Shown: in pieces, positions 1 to 6,644 of the stretch
Layout of the letters: every line of letters begins with the position of its first letter
How positions within the stretch are numbered: position 1 is the first letter of the stretch
Source of the DNA: an uncultured Lachnospiraceae bacterium
GTDB lineage: Bacteria > Bacillota > Clostridia > Lachnospirales > Lachnospiraceae
DNA: 7,656 nucleotides
NCBI GenBank assembly: GCA_900550235.1
Contig: URRQ01000067.1
Coordinates: 1 to 7,656, forward strand
Reading direction: 5' to 3'
The notes under the pieces: model-generated
What the model was told of the DNA's origin: nothing
The model's database searches: none
Seen by the model: the letters and a program-made list of their open reading frames with translations, nothing else
Made by a program: the position numbers and the translations under genes

Positions 1-51
1 GGTAGCTTGTTTCAGTGCGCCACTTTTGGGCTGTCCTCTACTTTCTTTCAC
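1..51 (-). CDS. Start of probable ABC-2 type permease (partial, GTG start)
   Basis: Only the first 17 codons are inside the window. A GTG at 51-49 opens a frame reading MKESRGQPKSGALKQAT that continues to the window edge. A GGAGGAG Shine-Dalgarno stretch lies just upstream, inside the last codons of the ABC ATPase gene, and the start is one base past that gene's TAG stop. This tight packing, and the rule that GntR/YtrA plus a lone ATPase is followed by its membrane partner, suggest the permease that works with the ATPase. No membrane segment is visible yet, so the function is inferred from context. A GTG start and a hydrophilic, basic N-terminus are compatible with an ABC-2 permease. Confidence 0.6.
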   Translation of the reverse strand, partial: MKESRGQPKSGALKQAT

Positions 52-52
52 A

Positions 53-898
53 CTACTCTCCTCCTATCATAGTCAGAATCATCTCATCAATACTTCCCTT
101 CTCCACAGTAATGTCCGGATAATTTTCCACATAGAATTGCTTTTCATTCGTCAGACACCGGTATCCGAAGTTTTCTTTCTTTTTCTTTAAAATATATTGT
201 TTGTCAAGACTCTCATACTGCTCTTCCGTAACCTTCAATATTCCGTATTCACTAAGCAATATATCTGTTTCCTCATGCAAAATAACGTTTCCATGATCGA
301 TCATGTAAAAATCGTCACACAATCCTTCCAAATCACTGGAAATGTGGGAGCTGATCAGAATTGCTCGACTTTCGTCTTCCATATATGTCCGAAGCATATC
401 AAGTATTTCTTGTCTTGCCACCACATCAAGTCCTGATGTCGGTTCATCCAAAATAAGAAGTTCTGCATGATGCGACATTGCGACAAGAACTTTTAACTTC
501 GCCTTCATACCCGTTGAGAATTCTTTTAATTTCTTATTATCCGGTATTTGGAATTTCCTGCATTTTTCTTCAAATTCCTTCCGATCAAACTTTTCATACA
601 TTGCTGCCATAACCGCCGTTATGTCCTTGACCGTCAGATAATCGCTGAATCCTGAATCCGACAAAGCTACTCCAAGTTTCTTTTTCTCTTCTTTTCCTAG
701 TGTTCTAGGATTCTTCCCAAATACTTCGATCGTTCCTCCATCTGTTTGTATCAAACCGAGTATCGCTTTAAAAGTCGTTGTCTTTCCGGAACCATTCTGT
801 CCGATCAATCCTGTCACACATCCCGGTTTTACTTCAAGGGAACAATTCAGATCAAACTGCTTATAATGCTTCTGTATATTTTCTAACTTTACCAACAT
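53..898 (-). CDS. ABC transporter ATP-binding protein (YtrB-like, 281 aa)
   Basis: Cytoplasmic ATPase subunit that would power an ABC transporter. All nucleotide-binding motifs are visible: Walker A GQNGSGKT at residues 33-40, a degenerate signature FSTGM at 127-131 (in place of LSGGQ), Walker B LLILDE at 147-152, D-loop SGLD at 155-158 and the switch histidine H185 in SSH. Residues 210-281 form a C-terminal extension without a recognised motif. The gene starts two bases after the TAA of the GntR gene, and its GGAGGAA ribosome site overlaps that gene's end, so the two are translationally linked. A probable permease starts one base after its stop. The substrate cannot be read from the sequence. 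Known YtrA/YtrB-type systems often respond to cell-envelope stress or peptide antibiotics, which is a family-level inference only. Confidence 0.93.
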   Translation of the reverse strand: MLVKLENIQKHYKQFDLNCSLEVKPGCVTGLIGQNGSGKTTTFKAILGLIQTDGGTIEVFGKNPRTLGKEEKKKLGVALSDSGFSDYLTVKDITAVMAAMYEKFDRKEFEEKCRKFQIPDNKKLKEFSTGMKAKLKVLVAMSHHAELLILDEPTSGLDVVARQEILDMLRTYMEDESRAILISSHISSDLEGLCDDFYMIDHGNVILHEETDILLSEYGILKVTEEQYESLDKQYILKKKKENFGYRCLTNEKQFYVENYPDITVEKGSIDEMILTMIGGE

Positions 899-900
899 TG

Positions 901-1272
901 TTATTCCTCCAATATGATCTCAAATAATTCTGCAATCTCCTGATTACTCATTCCACAGCTTCTGCCTTTTCGAATGGCCATTTCCAAATCAGCTTCCACT
1001 TCTTTTTTCTTTTCTTCCAACATAATCTCCTGATTGGCGCAGGCTACAAAGCTTCCCTTCCCATGAACGGTTATAATAAATCCTTCCTGCTCCAGTGTGT
1101 CATATGCTTTTTTTACCGTTAGTGCACTTACCCTTAAATCTTTTGCTAAAGAACGAACAGATGGAAGCATCTCTTCTTCCTTCAATTCTCCACACATAAT
1201 ACAGTTTTTAATCTGTCCAAGAATCTGCTCATAAATAGGCTGCATGGACGAATTGTTAATAATAATCTTCAT
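901..1272 (-). CDS. GntR family transcriptional regulator, YtrA subfamily (123 aa)
   Basis: DNA-binding repressor with an N-terminal winged helix-turn-helix. The GntR signature runs from about residue 36 to 77: LPSVRSLAKDL, then VSALTVKKAYDTLEQEGFI and the wing HGKGSFV. Only about 45 residues follow, mostly charged helix. That is too short for a FadR, HutC or MocR effector domain but is the size expected of the YtrA subfamily, which dimerises through a short C-terminal helical region. An AAGGAGGG ribosome site precedes the ATG. It is the first gene of the operon with the ABC ATPase and permease. The promoter just upstream is embedded in a symmetrical array of AACAGT/ACTGTT half-sites, so autorepression is very likely. 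The inducer is unknown. Confidence 0.93.
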   Translation of the reverse strand: MKIIINNSSMQPIYEQILGQIKNCIMCGELKEEEMLPSVRSLAKDLRVSALTVKKAYDTLEQEGFIITVHGKGSFVACANQEIMLEEKKKEVEADLEMAIRKGRSCGMSNQEIAELFEIILEE

Positions 1273-1291
1273 CTAATCCCTCCTTATGTAC

Positions 1292-1340
1292 AAACAGTAT
1301 ATAACAGTGCCTAACTGTTGTCAACTGTTTTATACTGTTT
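1292..1340. promoter_or_regulatory. Operator array for the GntR regulator, five phased half-sites
   Basis: Two 17-bp arms, 1292-1308 (AAACAGTATATAACAGT) and 1324-1340 (ACTGTTTTATACTGTTT), are inverted copies with one mismatch, separated by 15 bp. Within and between them are five half-sites: AACAGT at 1293 and 1303, and ACTGTT at 1314, 1324 and 1334. The steps are 10 or 11 bp, one helical turn, so all face the same side of the DNA. The array covers the -35, spacer and -10 of the operon promoter. The adjacent GntR/YtrA protein is the obvious binder; that link is inferred. Confidence 0.75.
1296..1324 (-). promoter_or_regulatory. Sigma-A promoter of the GntR-ABC operon
   Basis: On the minus strand, TTGACA (1324-1319) and TATACT (1301-1296) are separated by exactly 17 bp. 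This is a perfect -35 box and a five-of-six -10 box. Transcription would begin near 1289, leaving a leader of only about 17 nt before the GntR ATG, with the AAGGAGGG ribosome site in it. Both boxes lie inside the operator array. Confidence 0.85.
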
Positions 1341-1421
1341 ATCACAATATTTGTAATTTTGAATAAAGAACGTTGCACAAAAATCCTCAATATACAAAAT
1401 CCTAAACTCATTCCAAAAAAG

Positions 1422-1475
1422 CAAATAGTAACCAAATAGTTGCATATTCACTTGTACATACTACTAAATGGTAGT
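1422..1475. promoter_or_regulatory. Upstream region of the XRE gene: direct repeat and small palindrome
   Basis: CAAATAGT occurs at 1422-1429 and again at 1433-1440, one helical turn apart. A short inverted repeat follows: ACTAC (1460-1464), six bases, GTAGT (1471-1475). A possible but poor sigma-A promoter is TTGCAT (1440-1445) with ACTAAA (1463-1468) at 17 bp. The repeats lie where an autoregulating XRE protein would bind. No clear -10 box can be assigned, so the promoter position is uncertain. The rest of the interval between the divergent genes (about 1341-1421) shows nothing I recognise. Confidence 0.35.
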
Positions 1476-1495
1476 CTGAATAAGAGGTGAATGCT

Positions 1496-1723
1496 ATGTA
1501 TTTAAAACGATTAAAAGATTTACGCACAGATCATGATCTTACTCAAGAAAACCTGGCAAGTATTTTAAAATGCCATCGTGAAGTATATCGACGTTATGAA
1601 AGCGGTATCCGTACTCTTCCTATTGATTATCTGGTTACTATTGCGAAATATTACAATACAAGTACGGATTATCTGTTAGAACTTACAGACATCAAACAGC
1701 CTTATCCCGAGAAGAAAAAATAA
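1496..1723 (+). CDS. Small XRE-family helix-turn-helix regulator (75 aa)
   Basis: A single-domain DNA-binding protein of the Cro/CI (XRE) type and the only plus-strand gene. The five-helix HTH fills the protein: LKRLKDLRTDHDLTQENLA (helices 1-2), then SILKCHREVYRRYESG (recognition helix region, about residues 22-37), then LPIDYLVTIAKYYNTSTDYLL, ending in the PYPEKKK tail usual for this group. A GTG nine bases earlier (1487) is in frame, but it lies inside the AGAGGTGA ribosome site, so the ATG at 1496, six bases after that site, is chosen. The gene is transcribed away from the GntR operon and has its own terminator. There is no sensor domain, so it may be a simple autorepressor or act with a partner; its targets are unknown. 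The recognition region (KCHREVYRRYE) is unusually basic. Confidence 0.88.
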   Translation: MYLKRLKDLRTDHDLTQENLASILKCHREVYRRYESGIRTLPIDYLVTIAKYYNTSTDYLLELTDIKQPYPEKKK

Positions 1724-1740
1724 TTTTCATGGCTAGACAC

Positions 1741-1776
1741 AAGAAGGACGCCGGCCTTTGACCGACGTCCTTTTTC
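1741..1776. terminator. Terminator between the convergent XRE and alcohol dehydrogenase genes
   Basis: Stem arms AAGGACGCCGG (1744-1754) and CCGACGTCCTT (1762-1772) enclose a 7-base loop. On the plus strand the stem has one C-A mismatch and is followed by TTTTTCTCTT, a good U tract, so it ends the XRE transcript. Read on the minus strand the same position is a G-U pair, giving a fuller stem, but the tail is only CTTCTTG. It may therefore also slow or end dehydrogenase transcription, less efficiently. Confidence 0.85.
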
Positions 1777-1783
1777 TCTTCTG

Positions 1784-2959
1784 TTATAACATCAAGCGAT
1801 AGATATTTTTCACATCTTCTTCCTGAAGTTCTACAAATCCTCCAATTGTTCCCGTTCTTGCATCTCCATAACATGCGGTATGAGCAAGTCTTTCTATATC
1901 TTCTTCTTTTGCCCCAAGTTCTTCAAAGTTTTTCGGCATACCAATGGATATCAAGAAGTTTCTCAACCGTTCAATACCTGCTTTTGCAGTCACTTCCGGA
2001 TGTTCTTCATTCATTTCACATCCCCACACACGACAAGCCACCTGCGCAAAACGCTTCACATCATGATTCATGTTATAAGTGAACACTGCCGGCATTGCAA
2101 CTGCAAGACCTGCTCCATGGGCGCAATCATAGATTGCTGACAACTCGTGCTCTACATCATGACTTGTCCAGTCCTGTGTTCTTCCAACCCCACAGGAATT
2201 ATTATGTGCCATCATTCCGGCCCACATAATGTTAGCTCTTGACTCATAATCCTCCGAATCAGCAACTGCCTTTGGACCTTCCTGAATCATAGTCAGCATC
2301 AAAGCCTCAATCATACGATCCGTTACCTCTACGTCCTTTGTATTTGTCAAATATCTCTCATACAGATGTGCCATAATATCGGTAATTCCACATGCTGTCT
2401 GATATGGCGGGAGCGTCTGTGTAAGCGCAGGATTCAAGATGGAGAATTTCGGTCTCCATGCCTCTCCGCTTGCCCCCCTCTTATACATTCCATCTTCATA
2501 TGTAATGACAGAATCGGAAGAACCTTCGCTGCCCGCTGCAGAAATCGTTAAGATTGTTCCGATTGGAAGTGCATATTCTACCTTCTTTCCTTGATAGAAA
2601 TCCCAAAAATCTCCTTCATAAACTGCACCTGCTGCAATAGCTTTTGCAGAATCAATCGTACTTCCTCCACCAACTGCCAACACAAAGTCCACATTTTCTC
2701 TTTGGCAAAGCTCAATTCCTTCATACACAAGACCACTTCTTGGATTCGGCTTTACCCCTCCAAGCTCAACATACGCAATATTCTTGGACTCCAAAGAAGT
2801 TTTCACCCTATCCAAAAGTCCGCTCCTTACAACGGAGCCCCCACCATAATGGATCAGCACCTTAGAGCCACCGAACTTTCTTACATATTCTCCAACTTCA
2901 TTTTCCGTATCCTTTCCGAACACAAAATAAGTAGGAGCATAAAACGTAAAATTATCCAT
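1784..2959 (-). CDS. NADPH-dependent iron/zinc alcohol dehydrogenase, YqhD/YugJ (butanol dehydrogenase) type (391 aa)
   Basis: Group III metal-dependent alcohol dehydrogenase, cytoplasmic, expected to reduce aldehydes to alcohols with NAD(P)H. The N-terminal cofactor domain has GGGS at 39-42 and GGGSTIDSAKA at 97-107. The metal ligands are D194 and H198 in GITDIMAHL, H267 in SHDVEHE and H281 in CAHGAGL, in the same order and spacing as in E. coli YqhD. Length is normal for the family. The frame can be extended to a TTG at 2977, but that extension contains the ribosome site, so the ATG at 2959 is chosen (AGGAGG at 2974-2969, 9 nt away). The gene follows the glycosidase by 65 nt with no terminator between, yet has its own extended -10 box. 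Likely roles are aldehyde detoxification or redox balancing in fermentation; the physiological substrate is not readable. Confidence 0.92.
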   Translation of the reverse strand: MDNFTFYAPTYFVFGKDTENEVGEYVRKFGGSKVLIHYGGGSVVRSGLLDRVKTSLESKNIAYVELGGVKPNPRSGLVYEGIELCQRENVDFVLAVGGGSTIDSAKAIAAGAVYEGDFWDFYQGKKVEYALPIGTILTISAAGSEGSSDSVITYEDGMYKRGASGEAWRPKFSILNPALTQTLPPYQTACGITDIMAHLYERYLTNTKDVEVTDRMIEALMLTMIQEGPKAVADSEDYESRANIMWAGMMAHNNSCGVGRTQDWTSHDVEHELSAIYDCAHGAGLAVAMPAVFTYNMNHDVKRFAQVACRVWGCEMNEEHPEVTAKAGIERLRNFLISIGMPKNFEELGAKEEDIERLAHTACYGDARTGTIGGFVELQEEDVKNIYRLML

Positions 2960-2991
2960 AAAATTATTCCTCCTCAAGAACTCTTTTCCCC

Positions 2992-3000
2992 ATTATAGCA
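2992..3000 (-). promoter_or_regulatory. Extended -10 promoter of the alcohol dehydrogenase gene
   Basis: On the minus strand TGCTATAAT (3000-2992) is a perfect extended -10 element. The best -35 candidate, TTGGTA (3024-3019), is 21 bp away, too far for normal use, so the promoter would depend on the TG extension. It lies in the 65-nt gap after the glycosidase stop. It gives the dehydrogenase a start of its own near 2985 in addition to possible read-through. Confidence 0.6.
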
Positions 3001-3024
3001 CTTTCTCTTACTTTCGGATACCAA

Positions 3025-5244
3025 CTATTTCACTTTATGGTATGTATGATATTTTTCTTTATCTACATAACAAAGCGGTACAAGTTTCTTTTGTTCCACA
3101 TCCTTTTCTTCTAACATCAACATCTCTTCTTCCTCTGACAAAACAGCCAGCACATACGGTCCGTATGCAAAAGCTCCTACCTCCGGACAATCCTTTGTAA
3201 ATTCTGTCCGAAGCTTACACGGAAAATAAATCTCCACTGTATCATCTGTCCATTCCTTTGAAAGAATATAATAACCCGCTTCATCGAAAGAAGTATCCCA
3301 TGATTTTCCGTTTACCGTAATCTGCGCCTCTCCCTCACACCAATACGGCTTACGTATTTTCAGTTTTATCTTACTTCCATTTCCTTTCATGCATAGTAAT
3401 GTCCGTTTCGGCTCTTTTTCATCCATTGTCTGCCTTATAAACAGACTCTTTTCTTCACACATGAGTTCAGAAGAAACAAAAAGATTAACATAGATACTTT
3501 CTTCATCTTGAAAGTAGATTCCTTCCGTATATTTCATCTGACTTTCCATACCTGTTCCATGACAGCAAGAGTTTTCAAATAAAAATTCTCTCTGTCCTCC
3601 CGGATTCAACGGAAAGAAATACGTGCTCTCTCCCGTCAGCTCTTTATCAAATGTTCCTGCCATATGATTCCAAACTGCACGCTCATAATAATCCATATAA
3701 GAAGCCTTCGCTTCAAATTCATATAGTTCTTTTGTAAGCTTCAGCATATTGTAAGTCGCGCAAGATTCTGTCGTATCTTTTGTAAGCTTTCTTCCAATCA
3801 GATTCGGCGCAAGAAACATCTCGCTTTCTCCGGTCCCCCCATTGACATAAATATGGGATTCTGTAACTGCTTTCCAGAAAAACTGTGCAATATCATAATA
3901 TCTTTTTTCTCCGGTCGCTTTAAAAATCTCCATACTTCCCAAAATCTGCGGAATATGCTGGTTCGCATGAAGTCTCTCTAACGCATCTTGTTTTTCTTCC
4001 ATCGGCACAAATAATTTGTCATTGTCAAACATTTTCGCACATTCCAAGTAACATGCCTCTCCGGAAATCTCATACAATCTCGCCATTGTTTCATTAATTC
4101 CGCCAAATTCTCCGGCAATGTACATATTCCACATTGACGCACGATGTTCCGGTGTTAAACGTGACAAACGACGATACACCCATTTCCCACTTTTCAAAGC
4201 AATCTGAAGCGCTGTTTCGTTCCCTGCATATGTATAACAATCCAAAAGTCCTGCCAAGATTTTATGAAGCGTATAGTATGGTGCCCAAATCTCAGGATAC
4301 TTAGTTCCTTGTTCCAAAAGATCAAATTGTTGTTCCGAATATGCTCCAATATATCCTTCCTGAAATCCTTCCTGCCCTTCAAACACCTCCTGACACTCCG
4401 TCAATCCATCAATCATTGATTCAATCTTCTTCAACACTTCTTCATCTTTTGTTTCCCGATAACAAAGTGCAATCGCCGAAAGATAATGTCCTGACGTATG
4501 CCCTCGCAAATTTCCATCCGGTGAATCCCAACCGGTCATAGCCGGTGCCTGCTTTGTATCCAAGCCTGCCGCCTTACGGAAATTATAGAGCATCTGATCT
4601 GTATTTATTGATTTTAAATATTCTATGTCTCGTTCTCGATTCTCCCAAAATACCGTTCCTGGAAGAAGCTTTACCTCTCCTTTTGTAAATCCACGAACCA
4701 GACGCTTCGTATCTTTTTTTGGTTCTTCGTACCTTTCCTGTACATTTATGATAAGCTTCGCACTTAACTCTGTTTCTTCTACTTTTCCCAAAATTTCATA
4801 AGTTCCTGCGTTTGAAAAACATACACGATTTCCACTTTCCCAACTCACCGGATAAGAAAGAATCTGTCCCTTCACCGTCTTTACAACCACAGATTGCGGA
4901 AGACTCATTTCCTTGCCCACACCACATCTCCTCTGTAACGGAAATATCTCTACAATCTTTGTCTCATCTGGCTCTTCTAAAATATTAACTTCATATATCT
5001 TTTCTACCACTTCATCTCCGTACCGAAAAATACCGTGCAGAAGAACTTTACGATCTCCCACTCCACGTTTCGGTCTTGTAACCTTCCCTTCCGGTGAAAG
5101 AAATCTCTCGTGCTCCGATATCCATTCAATCATCGAACCGTTTGCCCCTTCTTTTGGAAGATCTAAATCAAACTCTACCGTCTTCAAGTTCCCAAGATAA
5201 AGCTCCTCAATATCTTTCTCAATCCGTTGTAAATCGTAGTTCAT
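3025..5244 (-). CDS. DUF1680 glycoside hydrolase, GH127/GH146-type beta-L-arabinofuranosidase-like, with two N-terminal Ig-like domains (739 aa)
   Basis: Predicted retaining glycosidase that removes beta-L-arabinofuranose from plant glycans or glycoproteins. Numbering is from the ATG at 5244. Residues 8-90 resemble an atypical bacterial Ig-like domain (NGSMIEWISE, GKVTRPKRGVGD) and 95-170 a Big_4-like Ig domain (PVSWES, NAGTYEILGKV). The alpha/alpha-barrel spans about 190-555, with LRGHTSGHYLSA (246-257), WAPYYTLHKILAGL (320-333) and LHANQHIP (425-432). E493 and C495 in ESC and C560-C561 in CCHGTGME match the family's zinc/cysteine site, one CC cysteine being the nucleophile. E475 in GGTGESE is a candidate acid/base. 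A beta-rich C-terminus follows. There is no signal peptide, so the enzyme should be cytoplasmic and act on imported oligosaccharides. An ATG at 5250 is only 3 nt from GGAGG; the one at 5244 is 9 nt away and preferred. The exact GH family and sugar are inferred. Confidence 0.88.
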   Translation of the reverse strand: MNYDLQRIEKDIEELYLGNLKTVEFDLDLPKEGANGSMIEWISEHERFLSPEGKVTRPKRGVGDRKVLLHGIFRYGDEVVEKIYEVNILEEPDETKIVEIFPLQRRCGVGKEMSLPQSVVVKTVKGQILSYPVSWESGNRVCFSNAGTYEILGKVEETELSAKLIINVQERYEEPKKDTKRLVRGFTKGEVKLLPGTVFWENRERDIEYLKSINTDQMLYNFRKAAGLDTKQAPAMTGWDSPDGNLRGHTSGHYLSAIALCYRETKDEEVLKKIESMIDGLTECQEVFEGQEGFQEGYIGAYSEQQFDLLEQGTKYPEIWAPYYTLHKILAGLLDCYTYAGNETALQIALKSGKWVYRRLSRLTPEHRASMWNMYIAGEFGGINETMARLYEISGEACYLECAKMFDNDKLFVPMEEKQDALERLHANQHIPQILGSMEIFKATGEKRYYDIAQFFWKAVTESHIYVNGGTGESEMFLAPNLIGRKLTKDTTESCATYNMLKLTKELYEFEAKASYMDYYERAVWNHMAGTFDKELTGESTYFFPLNPGGQREFLFENSCCHGTGMESQMKYTEGIYFQDEESIYVNLFVSSELMCEEKSLFIRQTMDEKEPKRTLLCMKGNGSKIKLKIRKPYWCEGEAQITVNGKSWDTSFDEAGYYILSKEWTDDTVEIYFPCKLRTEFTKDCPEVGAFAYGPYVLAVLSEEEEMLMLEEKDVEQKKLVPLCYVDKEKYHTYHKVK

Positions 5245-5253
5245 GACCATCTT

Positions 5254-5260
5254 CCTCCTT
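5254..5260 (-). promoter_or_regulatory. Ribosome binding site that decides the glycosidase start
   Basis: AAGGAGG (5260-5254 on the minus strand) is followed by two in-frame ATGs. The first, at 5250, is 3 nt away, too close. The second, at 5244, is 9 nt away, the same spacing as at the dehydrogenase (2969-2974 to 2959) and transporter (6572-6575 to 6562) starts. This favours 5244. Confidence 0.6.
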
Positions 5261-5304
5261 TTACTCTCACAGTATCACTCCTCATTTTTGTGTTTTGCAC
5301 GAAT

Positions 5305-5330
5305 TTTAGTAATGCTATTTTACTACTAAA
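5305..5330. promoter_or_regulatory. Palindromic operator candidate at the glycosidase promoter
   Basis: TTTAGTA (5305-5311) and TACTAAA (5324-5330) are perfect inverted arms separated by 12 bp. They enclose the -10 box and part of the spacer of the glycosidase promoter, a typical place for a repressor. No regulator for the site is encoded next to the gene. An 11-base stretch of it, TACTACTAAAT (5321-5331), also occurs upstream of the XRE gene at 1459-1469. Confidence 0.5.
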
Positions 5331-5345
5331 TTATTTTTGCATCAA
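5317..5345 (-). promoter_or_regulatory. Sigma-A promoter of the glycosidase gene
   Basis: On the minus strand TTGATG (5345-5340) and TAAAAT (5322-5317) are spaced by exactly 17 bp. Each box departs from consensus by one or two bases. Transcription would start near 5310, giving a leader of about 65 nt. The promoter lies just past the stop of the split MFS gene, and I see no terminator between them. Confidence 0.65.
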
Positions 5346-5354
5346 TCGTCATTA

Positions 5355-6562
5355 CTATTTTTTATACATTTGCACCTTATATCTCATTTTCAGATTCAAG
5401 TACATAATAATACCCGCAAAATACAAAACTCCTATCGCAGTCAGAACTTTTCGCATTCCTAATAAATCTATTAGTTTCCCTATCATTGGAAATACAACCA
5501 CCATCATTACCGAACAACACATACTGTTTACTGAAATCAACGTTGCCCGCTTATCCGAAGGGATCAAAGTATTTATTGTATTCGACTGAATCAGATAAAG
5601 TACAGAACTTAGAAATTCAAACACCATGAATACTCCGATAGCTGCCACTCCATTTACATATCCAAATGCAATGATGCATCCGCACAAAATACTTGCATAA
5701 ATTGGAACAATTTTGTCTCCTGTTCTTCTGTATAGCGCATCACTAAAAAAAGCTCCAAGCGCTGCCGCAATTCCTGCACACATCAATACGAATCCTATCT
5801 CCATTCGATTGAATCCTATATCATACAGATATGGTTGTCCATAAAAATATAAGATTGAACCCATCGTAAATATCCCCGAATAAAAAATAGAAAGCCTTAA
5901 AATCCTTACATCTCCAAATAATAATTCAATGCTCTCTTTAAAATGCTTGATAAACAGTACTCGCACCAGAATATTATGATTCTCCTGTTTCTTAATTGGC
6001 GGTTCTGTCATAAATAATATCGGTACTATACTAAAAAAGCAATCGCAAAACATGTTATATAACAATACATATAAGAATACTCTGCAAGTATACCACCTAA
6101 AACTGTCGCTATTGCCTGCGCCGCTTCAATCAGTACCTGAATCCTTCCATTAATCCTCAAATACTTCTTTTCTTCTCCTAATAGCTTCACACTATCAAAA
6201 ACAAGCGCTTCTTCCGCTCCCGAATTAAAGTTATTTCCCCATACTTGAATCACAAAGACTATAGCAAACATCCAAAATTTGCTTGCAAACAGCATCATAA
6301 TGCAAGAGATTGCAATGCAAAGCCGACCTGCAATCATGCTGTTTTTCCTTCCAAACAAATCCGCTATCGCTCCTGTCGGAATTTCAAAAAGCATACTTGC
6401 TCCATGATAAATTCCCTCTAATATCCCAATCTGTGCGAGATTCATTCCTTGATAAGACAAATACAATACCCACACAAAATTCACCATGTTCAAACCATTT
6501 ATTGCCGTATACAGATATTCAAGTTTTATATTTTTTGATAATTTTTTTCTTAACTCTTTCAT
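5355..6562 (-). pseudogene. MFS transporter split by a -1 frameshift in transmembrane segment 6
   Basis: A 12-helix major facilitator protein that would be 402 aa if read through. The first frame runs 6562-6026 (178 aa, helices 1-5 and most of 6) and ends at TAG. The second continues to TAA at 5355 (helices 6-12; open back to about 6065). Motif A is clear in GAIADLFGRKN between helices 2 and 3, and EEALVFDS follows helix 4. The halves join seamlessly as CFAIAF then FSIVPILFMTEPP if one base is added at, or the ribosome slips back on, the T6 run at 6033-6038. The ATG at 6562 is chosen because GGAG (6575-6572) lies 9 nt upstream; earlier in-frame ATGs (6577, 6622) lack a good site. The general type resembles small-molecule efflux members; the substrate is unknown. 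It may be a true pseudogene, a recoded gene, a phase variant or a sequencing error. Confidence 0.85.
6026..6040 (-). other. Frameshift site: U-UUU-UUA slippery heptamer before a TAG stop
   Basis: In the zero frame the codons are GCT TTT TTA GTA TAG, with TAG at 6028-6026. The heptamer T TTT TTA (6038-6032) is in the exact phase needed for a -1 slip, and the -1 frame then reads straight into the second half of the transporter. No strong downstream hairpin or upstream anti-SD stimulator is obvious, so recoding is possible but unproven. Confidence 0.7.
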
Positions 6563-6644
6563 TGCATAATTCTCCATTTTAATTTTCTCTATGTAGACAT
6601 CCCTCACACGAAGTAAGTACACATGCCAAAGGATTTTATATAAT

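Noticed and set aside
197..436. Plus-strand ORF of 79 codons within the ABC ATPase region
   Set aside because: It lies antisense to a gene with all ABC motifs, has no ribosome site and has no protein-like composition; it is a shadow.
1292..1440. CRISPR-like repeats
   Set aside because: The repeated units are only 6 to 8 bases at 10-11 bp steps, which fits protein-binding half-sites, not repeat-spacer units.
1692..1874. Minus-strand ORF of 60 codons across the convergent terminator
   Set aside because: It overlaps the dehydrogenase 3' end in another frame and runs through the terminator hairpin; not a gene.
2960..2977. Upstream TTG start for the alcohol dehydrogenase
   Set aside because: The extension encodes the AGGAGG ribosome site itself; the ATG at 2959 is properly spaced and gives the family's usual N-terminus and ligand numbering.
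2591..2998. Plus-strand ORF of 135 codons opposite the alcohol dehydrogenase
   Set aside because: Antisense to a fully conserved enzyme gene, no ribosome site, unusual composition; a shadow frame.
4913..5200. Plus-strand ORF of 95 codons opposite the Ig-like domains of the glycosidase
   Set aside because: Antisense to a coherent domain sequence and without a promoter or ribosome site.
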